DNA of 64,000 nucleotides, from contig CAIIXF020000007.1 in the NCBI GenBank assembly GCA_903813345.2, forward strand, positions 33,820,538-33,884,537. The letters run 5' to 3'. Shown piece after piece: positions 11,901 to 21,329 of this stretch (positions are counted from its first letter, which is position 1; each line of letters begins with the position of its first letter). The stretch is from Owenia fusiformis (taxonomy: Eukaryota > Annelida > Polychaeta > Sabellida > Oweniidae). The notes under the pieces are model-generated. The model did not search any database and was not told the origin of the DNA. It saw only the letters and a program-made list of their open reading frames with translations. Made by a program: the position numbers and the translations under genes.

Positions 11901-14900
11901 GCCTTTTTAGGCCAAATCATCAAAAAATCGGCGCGGAATTTTTGGGCATCTGAAATGTGCCCCCCCCCCCTGTTATCTTCTGGATCCGCCAGTACTCAAG
12001 GCTTTCTAAAGACTGAATATACAGTGCGTATAAAAAACGCAACAGATTGTTATCTCGGAAAAGAACAAAACCAGTGATAACAGCATTGATTTCATTCAAT
12101 GCAACATAAAGCCATGTGTCTCCTCTTTACAATGATATTTCATTCATTGATATTTGGTCATGGTTGTGTGAGTAATCATTCCATTTGCAAAGTGGGCCAA
12201 AATTAGCTTTGGGCCAAGTTATAAACATCGCAAAACTCAGTGTACGGAGCCCGATGCAATATTGGAAGAAAACATAAAACCAATGCTGACTGCATCCTTT
12301 TCATTCAATGTGCCAAAAAGCCAAATTACTCCTCTTTGCAATGGAATATCATTCATTCACAGGAAGTCATGGCTGGCCGAATAATCATTAATTTTGCAAA
12401 GTGGGGCAAAATTCAGCTCGGACTCAAGTTTCAAACATCGAAAGTCAGTACAAGGGGCATAGGGGCTATTGGAAGAAGGTGTGACAGGTGTGGCATAGAC
12501 AGTTAAGTGTTCATACTCATACTCTTGCAAGAATGCACCACCTCCTTGCACATAAAGATGCGCTCATCTGTCCACGTCATGCATGGTTCAGCACCGAGTC
12601 ATCTGTGGGTAAAAGCAGAGAAAAGCAGCCCATGGGCAATTCTTTCTCGAGGTTTTGCAATATCTGGTGAAGGAATTGTAAGCACAGATGCTCCTGAGAT
12701 AGCTCCAAAAGAAAAAGTCACAACAATTCAAGTCAGGGGAACTTCCATTGGCACTTAGCCCTCGCACTGATTTTTGCAATATCTAAAACCGATTTTGACC
12801 CACTGTGCAAATGGAAGGATTTCTCACCCAACCATTACCACATGTGAATGAATGACATATCATTGCAAAGAGGAGAGACGTGGCTTTATGGTACATTGAA
12901 TGAAATTGATGTGGTCATCACTAGTTTTGTGATTTTACGAGATAACTAATTGTTGCGTTTTTTTTGATACGCCCTGTATTTTCAAAATTACAGCCGGTAC
13001 ATGGTCAAGATTAGTAAAATTCCAAAGATGATTTTTCAACCTTCTCACGAGATGATGCATTTGGAAAATAGAAATTGAGATGAATCAGTCCATGGGCTTT
13101 TAATATTGAAAGCCCATAATCAGTCATAGCAAGCAATATATTCTGCTGAAGCTATCCATTAGACACCGAAACATCCTGACAACAGTAAAGATGGCAAAGT
13201 CGGTTATCGTTGTCACAAATAATGGCGGTCACGGGATCGTATTCGATTGATTTTCATGAACTATTAGACAGGTTCCAATTTCAGAATATCTCAAGGGAAG
13301 GGGTTTTTGAGGCATTTTTTAGAAAAAGCAACAGACCTATTCTTTCTAGACCAGTTTGTCATGCTGATAAAGATATTAAAAGATGACAGCTCAATGGGAT
13401 GGCCATGACACTGATTTCTAGCTTTTTTACCCCCCTAGGAAAATATTTTAATGGTACTATAATATTAGTTTATAATTTAAATGTTATTAAGAACTATTGT
13501 TCTGAGTTCTACAGCATACATTGTTAGTACAGAGATGAATACTTTCCTAAAGTTATAAGGTTGATATCTTTGTTGGTTTCGGAAAAATACAATTAATTAG
13601 AAAGAAATATGCAATTTTTGTCAACTTGATACGTATTTTGAATATATGCGATACCACGCATCTTTCGTTATACGGTACATGTATTTATGTGGGGTTTAGT
13701 CACGTGACAAAACCGAATGGTTTTATGACAAAACCAAATGACGTTTTGTAACTTTTGGTCATGCGTTAAACACATATACGTGTACATAAATCGAATGTAC
13801 AGGGTGGTCAAAAAATGGAAACCCTGCATTTTCCTTATATCTTTGTCACTTTGAGGATTTACTCCCTGATATTTCACACATTTGTACATCATTCAATGTC
13901 CTACCACCCTACCATATTTCATGACCATCAGACTGATAGTCACAATTTTACAGCACTTTGAATAACATGTTCAGATTTGACCATTATCGCGCTGTAGGCA
14001 AAACAGCACAGTTGTCAATGAGCCGAATGCATTCCTCAGCAGGTATGGCCTGAATGAAACAGATGATCTCACTTTTGAGGTTCGCAATTATCCTGAGGTC
14101 ATTCTCATATACTCTATCTCTGCCATATCCCCACAGGTAGGGACATTTTAGAGTACAGGTTTACCCACAACGCAATAGTGGCCACTGGGCATGTTCTTTA
14201 AAGTACTGTAACATTGTGACTATCAATCTGATGGTCATGAAATAAAGTAGGCTGGTAGCAAATTGAATGATGTACAAAAGTGTAAAATATCAGGGAGTTA
14301 TTTTTTAAAATAAGAAAGATATGAGGAAAATGGTAATAGGGTTTCCTTTTTTTGACCACCCTGTATTTGTGTAAAAACGAATAGATGTAAATGTGTTTTG
14401 AAACGTTTTTAATAGAATGGAATGTCGAATGTCTATAATTGAATATCAAAGTGTAAAAATCGAATAAAGATGCAGAAAAAATTCCATAACATCCTATCAT
14501 ATGCCGTTGTTAATTATTTCAAATTCAGATTCCGTTGCCAATTGACGATATGGAAAACGGTGTATTGAAGCGATTCACGACCACATTTGATCGAAATTGG
14601 GATTTCATATATAATACACCATCACAAGAGCTAATACATGCAGAGAATTAGCGACGATAAAGTTCTATGAATTGAGAACCAAGTAATTAGAGAGTTAAAG
14701 CGACGGTTACGTCCGACATCTGTGACAACGGTATCTGACTTAACCGTTTTCAGGGTATTCCGGAGTGCATTAGGGATGAAATTAATATTAGGTTTCCAAT
14801 TTATTAATCACTCTAAAACATCCATCTCAACGAGAAAAGCAATTAGTATATAGCAAGAGTCAGATTGTATCATTAATATTTTTACTCAGGTGGTTTAATG

Positions 14901-16680
14901 AATATAGTCTAGGCCTACTCAAATCGCTCTCATACATGGGAATGCAATTACCAGAGCGTCCTCGAGGGACCCACTAGATTGAAATACTTGATAGTGCAGT
15001 CTGACGCAACAGATATCGTGGCTGCTGCTATCGGATATGAGAGGCCTTTCCCTCATAAACTGGCCCCGATTGCCCGGATGCCTCTGGCGAAACTGAAGAG
15101 TTGACAACTTGGATATCTTTTCAATTCGATAATATTTCAGTTGGTAGCAGGCTATAATATTCGAAAGGTTTCTTGTTTTGGCTCTTATTTTAACATTTGA
15201 CTTCATTATTCATCAAATTTTAATTTCATTGGTTGGATGATGAAATGAGAACTAAGCTGATAACTACATTCAGGGTAATAGTAGGGAAATAGAAATTGAC
15301 ACCCAAGATTCCTGCCCGTGTAAAGAAATCCGAAAGGTTAAGACAAGTGTTCTGAACACTTTTCATGACATTCAAATGTAAACCTTGCTCCGTGTGTTTG
15401 TTGATGTGAAAGAACACTGACACCATATGAGGAATACATGTATGCCTAATGGTTAGGTTCTCAGAATCACTGATCTATATGAGGAATACATGTAGCCTAA
15501 TGGTGAGGTTCTCAGAATCACTGATCTATATGAGGAATACATGTAGCCTAATGGTGAGGTTCTCAGAATCACTGGATCTATATGAGGAATACATGTAGCC
15601 TAATGATGAGGTTCTCAGAATCACTGGATCTATATGAGGAATACATGTCTTGCCCGTAGCCAGCTTTTACCAGGAGGGGGAGCTTTTTTCCAGGGGGGAG
15701 CTTTTTCACAATTTTGGCCAAAAATCATGCAAAAAATTCTCAGAATGGTGAAAAACTGCATGATTTTGAAAGAATTTCTGGCCAGGGGGGAGAGCTTCCG
15801 CTCCCCCACTGGCTACGGCCCTGCATGTAGCCTAATGGTGAAGTTTCAAAAATAACTGGATTTATATGGATGCACAATGTACTCGTTAATTCGGATAGAT
15901 GAAATCCAGTCTCAAAGTTCATAGGCGCTAGGCAATTTAAAGGGTTCACATTTATTCGCAGAGCCGTCGGCATAATCCATTAAATGCAATAGTTCACAAT
16001 GTTCACCAGTGGCTAAAACTATGAAGTAATCAAACATGATATAGATGAAATTCACACATAGCTAGGCAAGGTGTGTATAACTGCACGACATTATATAATC
16101 AACAATCCACCCAAGGTCATTTGTTGAATGGTTGTCAAGGTGACAACTTGACTACAGATTGAAATTAATGCTTTGTCAATTTGACACTTGCTAAAAGTTT
16201 CATTGAAAATATGTTCCTTTAGTGATTTCGTATCTTTTAGGTGATTTTGCAATGTGTGAAAAGAATTTAAGCCCAAGACTTGATGCATTGTAGCCGATTC
16301 CTTCCATTCAGGCGTTATCAACATTCAAATAAGCCCAAAACATCGTCGTTTTCCGGAGATATAGACTCAGAGGGAAGAATAACTGAAAACTTGTGGCTCG
16401 AGATGTTCGAAGAATGTCAATCTTTACTGATTAAACAGTCATAAATCAAAGTTTCTTATCCATAATTTATCACAATAATTTTGGTTTCATCGATGAACAC
16501 ATTGGTCAGTTGTGGTCGCTTGTCTAGGCCTGCTAGTTTACTCTTCTGATGTTCATATAGTATTATTTATCTATTGTGGATGACAAACTCACCTATTCTC
16601 AACGTTTCCTTGGCAACAACCATGTTTAATCCATAAATCCAGTAGATAACGAGAAGCAGATACAGCATCGTCACGGCCAT
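2692..16680 (-). CDS. Ionotropic glutamate receptor subunit, partial (11 exons, 3' exons off window)
   Basis: Ligand-gated cation channel subunit of the plasma membrane. Coding exons, in transcript order, are 16593-16680, 7931-8086, 7439-7705, 5954-6091, 5423-5547, 5058-5222, 4692-4856, 4316-4420, 3966-4109, 3143-3382 and 2692-2954. All junctions are GT-AG with consistent phase and give 618 codons plus 2 nt. Residues 1-24 look like a signal peptide (MAVTMLYLLLVIYWIYG). Residues about 30-403 form the amino-terminal domain, including ITAIIGPLSST and FRWDTVAILSD. S1 starts near residue 445 (LKVAVVV then DPPFVFKE). Exon 11 holds GAFTITYERQQVIAFSKPF, whose Arg (about residue 546) matches the Arg that binds the agonist alpha-carboxylate in this family. 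M1 spans about residues 586-605. Several N-glycosylation sequons (NFT, NGT, NNTS, NIT, NKT, NIS, NES) suit an extracellular domain. Pore, M3, S2 and M4 are absent from the window, so the subfamily (AMPA, kainate, phi or epsilon) is not assigned. Confidence 0.93.
3143..3382 (-). CDS. iGluR exon 10 (S1 ligand-binding lobe)
   Basis: 240 nt, phase 0 to 0. It encodes DPPFVFKEE, a Cys-bearing segment (SVACEGNSCFTGLAIDILK) and GKWTGMVSELI. The last is the usual 'W-G-M-V-x-E-L' signature of S1 in this family. Confidence 0.93.
3455..3540. repeat. Fragment related to the 1,751-2,612 palindromic element
   Basis: The run gcaagggtgtattgacttaa in intron 9 matches the interior of the palindromic element near 2,210-2,235 (gcaagtgtgtattgacttaa). 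It is probably a truncated copy. Confidence 0.45.
3898..3965 (-). repeat. tRNA-like 3' half (SINE remnant) touching a splice donor
   Basis: Read on the minus strand, the sequence just after exon 9 contains gggttcgatccc, a good pol III B box. Weak T-arm pairing flanks it. A box-like tggtggtaag lies about 35 nt upstream and overlaps the exon 9 donor. No acceptor stem closes, so this is a SINE or tRNA remnant, not a working tRNA gene. Confidence 0.5.
3966..4109 (-). CDS. iGluR exon 9 (linker into S1)
   Basis: 144 nt, phase 0 to 0, following ttcag and ending at gtaagt. It encodes FGSWDEENRL then LNNKTLKVAVVV, the usual entry from the amino-terminal domain into S1. Confidence 0.92.
4316..4420 (-). 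CDS. iGluR exon 8 (end of amino-terminal domain)
   Basis: 105 nt, phase 0 to 0. It encodes VRMRLRFNGYGSPLHSKYEI and ends WEKV. This resembles the 'G-x-R-x-x-Y-x-I' strand that closes the amino-terminal domain of iGluRs. Confidence 0.9.
4692..4856 (-). CDS. iGluR exon 7 (amino-terminal domain)
   Basis: 165 nt, phase 0 to 0. It encodes GSMLSFYDAVLVYASAMHTM, the usual 'Y-D-A-V' helix, then CKQIPAVPWDQGKDLLKYL. Confidence 0.93.
5058..5222 (-). CDS. iGluR exon 6 (amino-terminal domain)
   Basis: 165 nt, phase 0 to 0. It encodes FLEGFVGIRPTSFDGALYDD and two sequons (NGT and NNTS). 'F-x-G-x-x-G-x-R' followed by a helical F-x-x-x-W stretch is usual in this domain. Confidence 0.9.
5423..5547 (-). CDS. 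iGluR exon 5 (amino-terminal domain)
   Basis: 125 nt, phase 1 to 0. It encodes CRVILLNTYTPMALSVLKQA and GRGWLWIGTDGITTY. Both match the ligand-cleft strand and helix of periplasmic-binding-like domains. Confidence 0.92.
5954..6091 (-). CDS. iGluR exon 4 (amino-terminal domain)
   Basis: 138 nt, phase 1 to 1. It encodes GINGLVQFQTLASSNKWRVV and ends LRHIKETG, a helix-strand-helix unit of the receptor's extracellular domain. Confidence 0.88.
6280..6445. mobile_element. Short TIR element, 'caggtgtgaaaga' family, copy 1
   Basis: It is bounded by caggcgtgaaagaaa and cttttacacctg. Inside are inverted runs of the 'ttatggtcccc' type. A related copy in the opposite orientation lies at 30,715-30,880. 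Confidence 0.6.
6448..7356. mobile_element. Long palindromic repeat, 'ctctgcactaag' family, copy 2
   Basis: It fills most of iGluR intron 3. The left arm has ctgcactaaggttccaatac and the right arm has gtattggaatcttagtgcag. The right end (tactttgctctactat) is the complement of the left end of the copy at 1,751. The intron transcript could fold into a long hairpin. Confidence 0.75.
7439..7705 (-). CDS. iGluR exon 3 (amino-terminal domain)
   Basis: 267 nt, phase 1 to 1. The acceptor ttatag gives VCDQLKQGITAIIGPLSS, the usual 'acaIiGP' start of strand 3, followed by APSATDPTL and VDLVKWFRWDTVAILSDNSD. It ends at gtatgc. Upstream sequence to 7,866 is open in this frame but is treated as intron. 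Confidence 0.92.
7931..8086 (-). CDS. iGluR exon 2 (start of mature amino-terminal domain)
   Basis: 156 nt, phase 1 to 1, after ctgcag and before gtaatt. It encodes GGIFPEEEDQLEGTMKFAID and an NFT sequon. The exon 1-2 junction reads LRIGGIF, the usual 'i-x-i-G-x-I-F' first strand. Confidence 0.92.
8835..9460. repeat. Interspersed repeat shared with 16,040-16,320, split by a SINE
   Basis: The outer parts (tagctaggcaaggtgtgt near 8,840 and ttgcaatgtgtgaaaataat near 9,370) match one continuous repeat at 16,040-16,320. The middle (about 8,980-9,285) is absent from that copy and ends in a tRNA-like head. Confidence 0.65.
8980..9285 (-). mobile_element. tRNA-derived SINE
   Basis: The minus-strand head at 9,278-9,208 resembles a tRNA-Gln: ggttctgtggtgtaaaggtt (D-arm and A-box region), actctggactcctg, and a T arm ctgggttcaatcccag with perfect 5-bp pairing. 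The acceptor stem does not close and the anticodon loop is disturbed. About 200 nt of unrelated body follows, so this is a SINE rather than a tRNA gene. Confidence 0.65.
10086..11455 (+). mobile_element. 5'-truncated non-LTR retrotransposon (LINE)
   Basis: It contains one long reading frame with a reverse-transcriptase active site near its truncated 5' end. A short 3' UTR (gtgcctcataagcctgataa and following) and an ataaataaataaataaa tail follow. The left junction falls inside the arm of a fold-back element, where the uninterrupted copy at 28 kb has no such sequence. 5' truncation is usual for target-primed reverse transcription. Confidence 0.88.
10101..11333 (+). CDS. LINE reverse transcriptase C-terminal part
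   Basis: The frame is open from about 10,101 (no native start) to a stop at 11,333, 410 codons. It begins just before the YADD catalytic box (10,144-10,155), then has LTVNVEKTKVV and YLGVVMN, the thumb-side signatures of LINE reverse transcriptases. Near the C-terminus, LCEACKCGHIETEKHFLLEC gives the Cys-His cluster common in CR1, jockey and related clades. The fingers domain, endonuclease and ORF1 are missing. The frame has no stops, so the copy is fairly young. It sits in the sense orientation opposite to the host gene, inside iGluR intron 1. Confidence 0.85.
   Translation, partial: NAGVDIAGDNVSILLYADDVALIAPTELKLQQMLNCLHDWIYKWRLTVNVEKTKVVHFRRASTMLTETIFVLEDAKIGKINSYRYLGVVMNETLDYTEMVSTLADASSRSLGALIGKYYSINGLHYSTFTKMYNATVIPIMDYGAGVWGYKDYDKPNTVQNRAMRTFMGLGKYAPIPAMYGDIGWIPPCVRHHVEMVRLFIRLSRMPRTRITRRIFDFDYANAEKGHRGWCKEVKDIFKNSNLLDLYNERFFNNSSARSTLKTVKDSEMNRFIHKWTAQITTMPKLRTYKLIKDNFGTEDYIKLFLSRNQRSVIARTRSGTLHLNIETGRYKGLAVEQRLCEACKCGHIETEKHFLLECSCYKDLRKTIIRPTMVHDNQDLLKHLLSNKNCVKLTAKFIMSALEKRQKIV
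12020..12978. mobile_element. Tc1/mariner-superfamily element with transposase relic
   Basis: It is TA-bounded with termini tacagtgcgtataaaaaacg and the complement of gcgttttttttgatacgccctgta. Two direct internal copies of a ~150-bp segment (near 12,090 and 12,310) and an inverted partner near 12,850 show internal rearrangement. Confidence 0.8.
12505..12765 (-). pseudogene. Mariner-type transposase C-terminal relic
   Basis: Minus strand near 12,740-12,700 reads GSSPDLNCCDFFFWSYLRS, a decayed form of the SPDLNPCDFFLWGYLK signature that carries the third catalytic Asp of mariner-like transposases. Further on, in shifted frames, RIFMCK and GGAFLQEYEYEHL resemble the usual 'RIxxC...GGHxEHL' C-terminus. 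At least one frameshift and stops are present, so it is inactive. Confidence 0.7.
13798..14365. mobile_element. Tc1/mariner-superfamily element with transposase relic
   Basis: TA-bounded inverted termini: tacagggtggtcaaaaaatg and the complement of tttttttgaccaccctgta. The subterminal arms (tatttcacacatttgtacat and its complement) extend the match to about 100 bp. Confidence 0.82.
13980..14160 (-). pseudogene. Mariner-type transposase C-terminal relic
   Basis: Minus-strand translation from about 14,140 gives CPYLWGYGRDRVYEND, then LRIIANLKSEI and IPAEECIRLIDN. This matches the 'CDFFLWGYLKDRVY...IxxLKxxI' C-terminal part of mariner-like transposases, with a stop after LPTAR. The catalytic Asp position before CP is not convincingly kept. 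Confidence 0.6.
14366..15420. other. Intronic sequence, nothing recognised
   Basis: AT-rich part of iGluR intron 1 with no repeats, splice-consistent exons or domain signatures that I can see. Confidence 0.5.
15425..15855. repeat. 52-bp tandem repeat, about five copies, last one split by a MITE
   Basis: The start atatgaggaatacatgta recurs at 15,425, 15,477, 15,528, 15,580 and 15,632 (periods 51-52 bp). The fifth copy is cut after ggaatacatgt and resumes at 15,824 with catgtagcctaatgg. Confidence 0.9.
15649..15823. mobile_element. MITE inserted in the 52-bp array
   Basis: Termini cttgcccgtagccag and ctggctacggccctgc are near-complements. The interior has G-rich and C-rich stretches. The pentamer catgt sits on both sides (15,644-15,648 and 15,824-15,828) and looks like a target duplication, because neighbouring array units have it once. 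Confidence 0.8.
16040..16320. repeat. Interspersed repeat shared with 8,835-9,460
   Basis: An uninterrupted copy running from tagctaggcaaggtgtgt to aatttaagcccaagacttga. It serves as the empty-site version of the SINE-split copy. Confidence 0.65.
16593..16680 (-). CDS. iGluR exon 1 (start codon and signal peptide)
   Basis: 88 nt ending at gtgagt in phase 1. The ATG at 16,680 opens a hydrophobic leader (MAVTMLYLLLVIYWIYG), then KETLRI leads straight into the family's first strand in exon 2. Intron 1, about 8.5 kb, separates it from exon 2. Confidence 0.88.
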
Positions 16681-18700
16681 TGTGTTACCTGGTGATCATA
16701 GAGACGGCGTTAACCCTTTTTAGCAAATATGGATTGAACCCAAAGCGATAATATTCTTTAGTACATTTAGTTAATTCCAACTTGTACAATTCTTGTTGGA
16801 TGGTTTATTGCTTTACTGCTATACTGCTAGTCCTGTTACAGTATATACCTGCATAAAACAGATCGAAAATTCAATATTTGCTGAGGTATTCAGACATAGG
16901 AAATCTTTGAATGATGTAGCAAGCACGAACATCGATCAGTCATTATAATAATGTGTGGCATTCAGGTGCGCCAGAAATCCGATTAGCGACTAACAGTCAG
17001 TAAAAGTATTGGGCATTGCACTGTATTGTACTCTATCAAAAGCTAAACATAAAACACATTACCAAAATAAGCATAAATTAATCTCTTTTGGAACGAAAAC
17101 TTCGTGTTTGCTGAATTTCGACTCGTACTCATCCGTTCTCTGAAATGTATGTCTCATCTGCATCCTTGTAAATGTCATACTAAATTAAGTTTAGTTAAAA
17201 ATAAAACTGGCAATTTGTCATGATAATTTCATTAATAGCATGCTATTCGTGTTTTGTGTAGTTTATAAATACATGCAAATTGAAAGTTATTCACGCAGCG
17301 AACTCGATAGGAGAAGTAATTTTATGATATTTTCTCAACTGATAAATTTTAAGGTGTGAGATCTATGAAGAAGGCGCAAAGCCACAAAAGTGCACAAGTC
17401 AACGTTTTTGCTAAATCAACCGGGGTCTACATGACCTGTAATAAATAGTTGTAAGTGACGTTATCATCATTGCAGCTTTAAAAATAAGTTTACATATCGT
17501 CCCATTATTTCCAAATTGTTATAACCATGGGCTTTCATCTAATTGAAAGCCCATGTTATAACTCATGTTTTGCAGGTTTTGAGTTAAAAGTATACTATCT
17601 TTTTCAATTTTTCACGCGAATTCATTTCTGAGGTCCATTTCAATGGATCTCATCTCCTTTTCTAGATATCCATAGCGTCACATTGTTATATAATAAGGGC
17701 AAAATGAGGAAAAATGCTAGGCCAACCTTGCCATATCCGTTTGGGTAGGCAGAATGCGAGCCAATCAGATTACATGAATTTGATCATGTGACTTACCATT
17801 TTGGTTGGCTTTATGTATTTTAAAATATTTTCCGTAAATCAGTAAATATAGAGCTGTAGAGCACAAAAATGTTATTCTATGTAATATTTTGGTATGTACC
17901 TATAGAAACGTATGGCATCTATAATTGGAATCAAAAGAAATGCTGCAACTTCTGGCTCAGATATGCTTATTTATGACGCGCGGCCAGTCGCGAGTTTACT
18001 GGTCGAGATGCACTAAAATGTTGTTTTTCTCAGCCAATACTCAACCAATGTCCAAAGTTTTTAATTATATTTTAAATTATTATAGCCAGGGATATTTTCT
18101 AGGAAGTTCATTTTGCAAAACTATTATTTGGTTAGTATTCCAGGTCCTAGACTGTGTTTTATTTCCCCTCCCCCATTTTCGATATTTTATTTTTTCAAAT
18201 TTTCTACCAAATTACCTATCTCAAGATCTAGGAAAGGTATTTACCCACGGTTTTTTGTTCTAAAACGTTAGTTCCTATACATATCTATCACATTTATCAC
18301 TCTTTTCTGGCTAAAAAATATTAAATGTCGTTTTTTCTAGAAATAGTAAAAAATAAAAACATACACCAAAAAATCGTCCCCTATGATACTTTGACCTACT
18401 TTTGACCCCATTTGACCTACTTTCTTTGAGATTTTATTACACCTTTCACGAGAATTTTTAATGACCTATAATATGCTACCTTAGTCTTTGCATTATCTCT
18501 TCAACTTTGGAAATGCCAGAGGGAAGGGGGGGGGGGTCATCTGTCCATTAGTTTAAAAAAAATGAAATATACATTGCACACATTAGGGACAATGGCATAT
18601 GAGGGATAATGGTTTATGAGACAATAACAAAATGAAAGTGAATAAAAATTCAGTTTTCGGGGTTATTTTGGTATTTGAAAAACAAGAAACAATAAAAAGG
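16681..18700. other. Upstream of iGluR; no gene seen
   Basis: It would contain the receptor's 5' UTR and promoter, but no TATA box or initiator stands out. Short hairpins such as gggctttcatctaattgaaagccca lie near 17,530. Low-complexity c- and g-runs occur near 18,170 and 18,530. Confidence 0.45.
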
Positions 18701-18704
18701 TGTG

Positions 18705-18905
18705 TTTTATTTAAGGAGTAAAGACCGAGATTTTATGATTTATGGCGTAATATATGACCGAAAATTTTATTCTGTTCATTGTTAAAAGACCGAAATCGCG
18801 TAGCGATTGAGGTCTTTGGCAATGGCCAGAATAAATTTTGAGGTCATATATTTGACATAAATCATAAAATCGAGGTCTTTGTTACGATTCTAATATGATA
18901 AACTG
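18705..18905. mobile_element. Palindromic MITE, 'taaagaccgag' family
   Basis: The left arm taaagaccgagattttatga and the right arm tcataaaatcgaggtctttg enclose an inner palindrome with agaccgaaatcgcgtagcga. Related, more decayed sequence occurs at 39,485-39,660 and at 43,836 onward. Confidence 0.75.
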
Positions 18906-18918
18906 ACAAGAAACACGA

Positions 18919-19600
18919 AACATGACTTTACAAACAAGATTTTAGGACGGAAAATCCAAAATGGCTGCCTTGACATTTACCCAGAATGCCCAAAACCTAA
19001 TCAGATCTAGATTTTTATACTAAGAATCATCCCTGAAAATTTGAAATTGATCTACCAAATGGTTCACCTAAAAACGCGTAGACAAGACTTTACAGGCAAG
19101 ATTTTAAGACAGAAAAATTAGAAAATCCAAAATGGCTGCCTTGACATTTATTCAGAATGCCAAAAAACTAAATAGATCTAGATTTTCATACTAAGAATCA
19201 TCCCTGAAATGCGTAGACAAGACCGTTTACAGATAAGATTTTAGGACAGAAAATCCAAAATGGCTGCCTTGACATTTACCCAGCATGCCCAAAAACTAAT
19301 CAGATCTAGATTTTCATACTAAGAATCATCCCTGAAAATTTGAAATCGATCTACCATACGGTTAACCTAAAAATGCGTAGACAAGACTTTACGGGCAAGA
19401 TTTTAAGATGGAAAATCCAAAATGGCTGCCTTGACATTTATCCAGAATGCCAAAATCTAATCAGATCTAGATTTTCATACTGAGAATCATCCCTGAAAAT
19501 TTTTAATTGATCTACCACACAGATCACCTGGAAATGCGTAGACAAGACTTTACAGACAAGATTTTAGGACGGAAAAACCCAAAATGGCCGACAATAAAAA
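18919..19600. repeat. ~161-bp tandem repeat, four to five units
   Basis: The word gactttacaggcaagatttt and its variants recur at about 18,925, 19,085, 19,215, 19,384 and 19,545. Each is followed by aaaatccaaaatggctgcct. One unit lacks about 30 bp. Degenerate continuation runs to about 20,215, ending in tgtggtggggacataaaaat. Confidence 0.85.
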
Positions 19601-19789
19601 AGTGATTATGAGATTTTGCTGATTTCTTTTTACAAAATTATCACATATAACTACTGTTAACAATAACATAGGCTTTTACAACAAAGTACACCTGAAATTA
19701 TTTATAAAGCTACTAAATAGTTAAAGTATGAAAACTGAAAAACACCATTCAATATGATACAAAGTATTATCGCGCGCTAACTTTTCTTA

Positions 19790-20215
19790 AAACATTCAAA
19801 ATGGCTGACATGACTGAGTTAACAGGTCCAAAACATAATCAGATGTAGAATGAAGTGAGCTGAACAAGATGTTAAAGTTTCAAAAGCAACTGTGAAGCCA
19901 TTTTCTTAAAGTTTGCAGACAAGGATTTTAGCATTTGACTTCAAAATGGCCGACAGGAAGTAGGTATCGAGTTAAATTTTTTTCATCCACATCTAGATGC
20001 ACTCATAAGTTATCCCTGAAAATTTGAAGGTGATATCTGTAGCGGTTTTGGAGAAAACTGCCGGACGTACGGACGGACATCTTGTAATATATAGATACAC
20101 TGTCCCACATGTTTTGTTAAAGAGCAACTGAAGCATACAATCTTTCCACAAAGACAGACGGACAGACGCGCCTAGGCCAACAATATGGCCCCACACTATG
20201 TGGTGGGGACATAAA
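19790..20215. repeat. Degenerate continuation of the tandem repeat with 'ggtggggacataaaa' end
   Basis: It contains ttcaaaatggccgacaggaa, cggacgtacggacggacatc and gacagacggacagacgcgcc. It ends at gtggtggggacataaaaatg. Similar ends are seen at 24,675 and 27,045. Confidence 0.55.
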
Positions 20216-20219
20216 AATG

Positions 20220-21329
20220 GACCGAGGGAGGGGGGTTGATAAAAGATGTTGCTTTACTTTATTTCCTATAACTCCAAATTTCCCCATTTTTAAGGAACAT
20301 CCAGTTTCTTACTGAGTTCATTTTTCAAATAAACGAATTCGTCTAAACCCGTCCGTCCGGGTGATAACTCAAATACCGTTGGCTCAATTTTGTAGAAGTT
20401 CTGCTAGAAAGCCAATTTTCAAAAAGGACGCTCGTTTATAAATGACGGCAATTTTATTACCGATTTTACAGTAATTTTGGTAGAATATATGAAACTCTTA
20501 TAGCAATATGTTGTATATGTAATTAATAAAGCTAGAAATATAGATACTTAAGAAACTCATGGTAGCTATCTTGAAATTACACATTATTTTGAGCGTTATA
20601 TCGGGTGGGCATAAAAATTGGCCGTACGATGCTACATTTCTCCATTAAACTACAAATACTATGATATGATAGTATGATATTTACACAGGGTTAAAATAAA
20701 TATATGGCCTCAAAAGTTCAGGTGACCAACACTTGATTAACGAATTGTCTTGGTCTAGTGTCAAATAAATTCTTCCAGATAGGCACAGATTTGCTGAATC
20801 AAGATGTTTTGCTATGTGGAGGACAAGGAATTCGCATCATGTTTTTATGAAAACGGTTGGATTTTGGAGAGGCAAAATGTGCAAAAAATTCACGGGGGAA
20901 AAATGGATAAAAGTTCTATAAACAATGTGATCAGAAAGTTCTGAAGAAAGGACCAGAAACAACTTAGGACTAAAATTGTGAGAGAATACGGTCGTTGAGA
21001 AGGGACGAAACGGTTTGACAGAATAGAAAATTGTGATGATGAGTTTTCAATGGAGAATGTGAAGTAAATTAGGTTCACGGATGAAATAGACTTCATTTGA
21101 GACTGCACGCAATAGACAGATGATCGCGATAATAACAAAGGAAAGCAGGACATTATTGTTAAAAGCCTACTGGAAAAATTTACTTTTAAGGAGATTCAAA
21201 ATGAGATGTGCAAAATTTTCGAGGCCTGCTAATTATGAACTGGCGCCACTTTTCAACAACACTTCGTTAGATATCAAAAGTAAATGTATTAGTGATACTT
21301 CATGTTCTTAAGTCAAAAATGGTGCTATA
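20220..21329. other. Intergenic, nothing recognised
   Basis: AT-rich sequence between the iGluR 5' end and the METTL2 3' end. There are no convincing exons, and the longest open frames are 60-90 codons with unremarkable composition. Confidence 0.5.
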
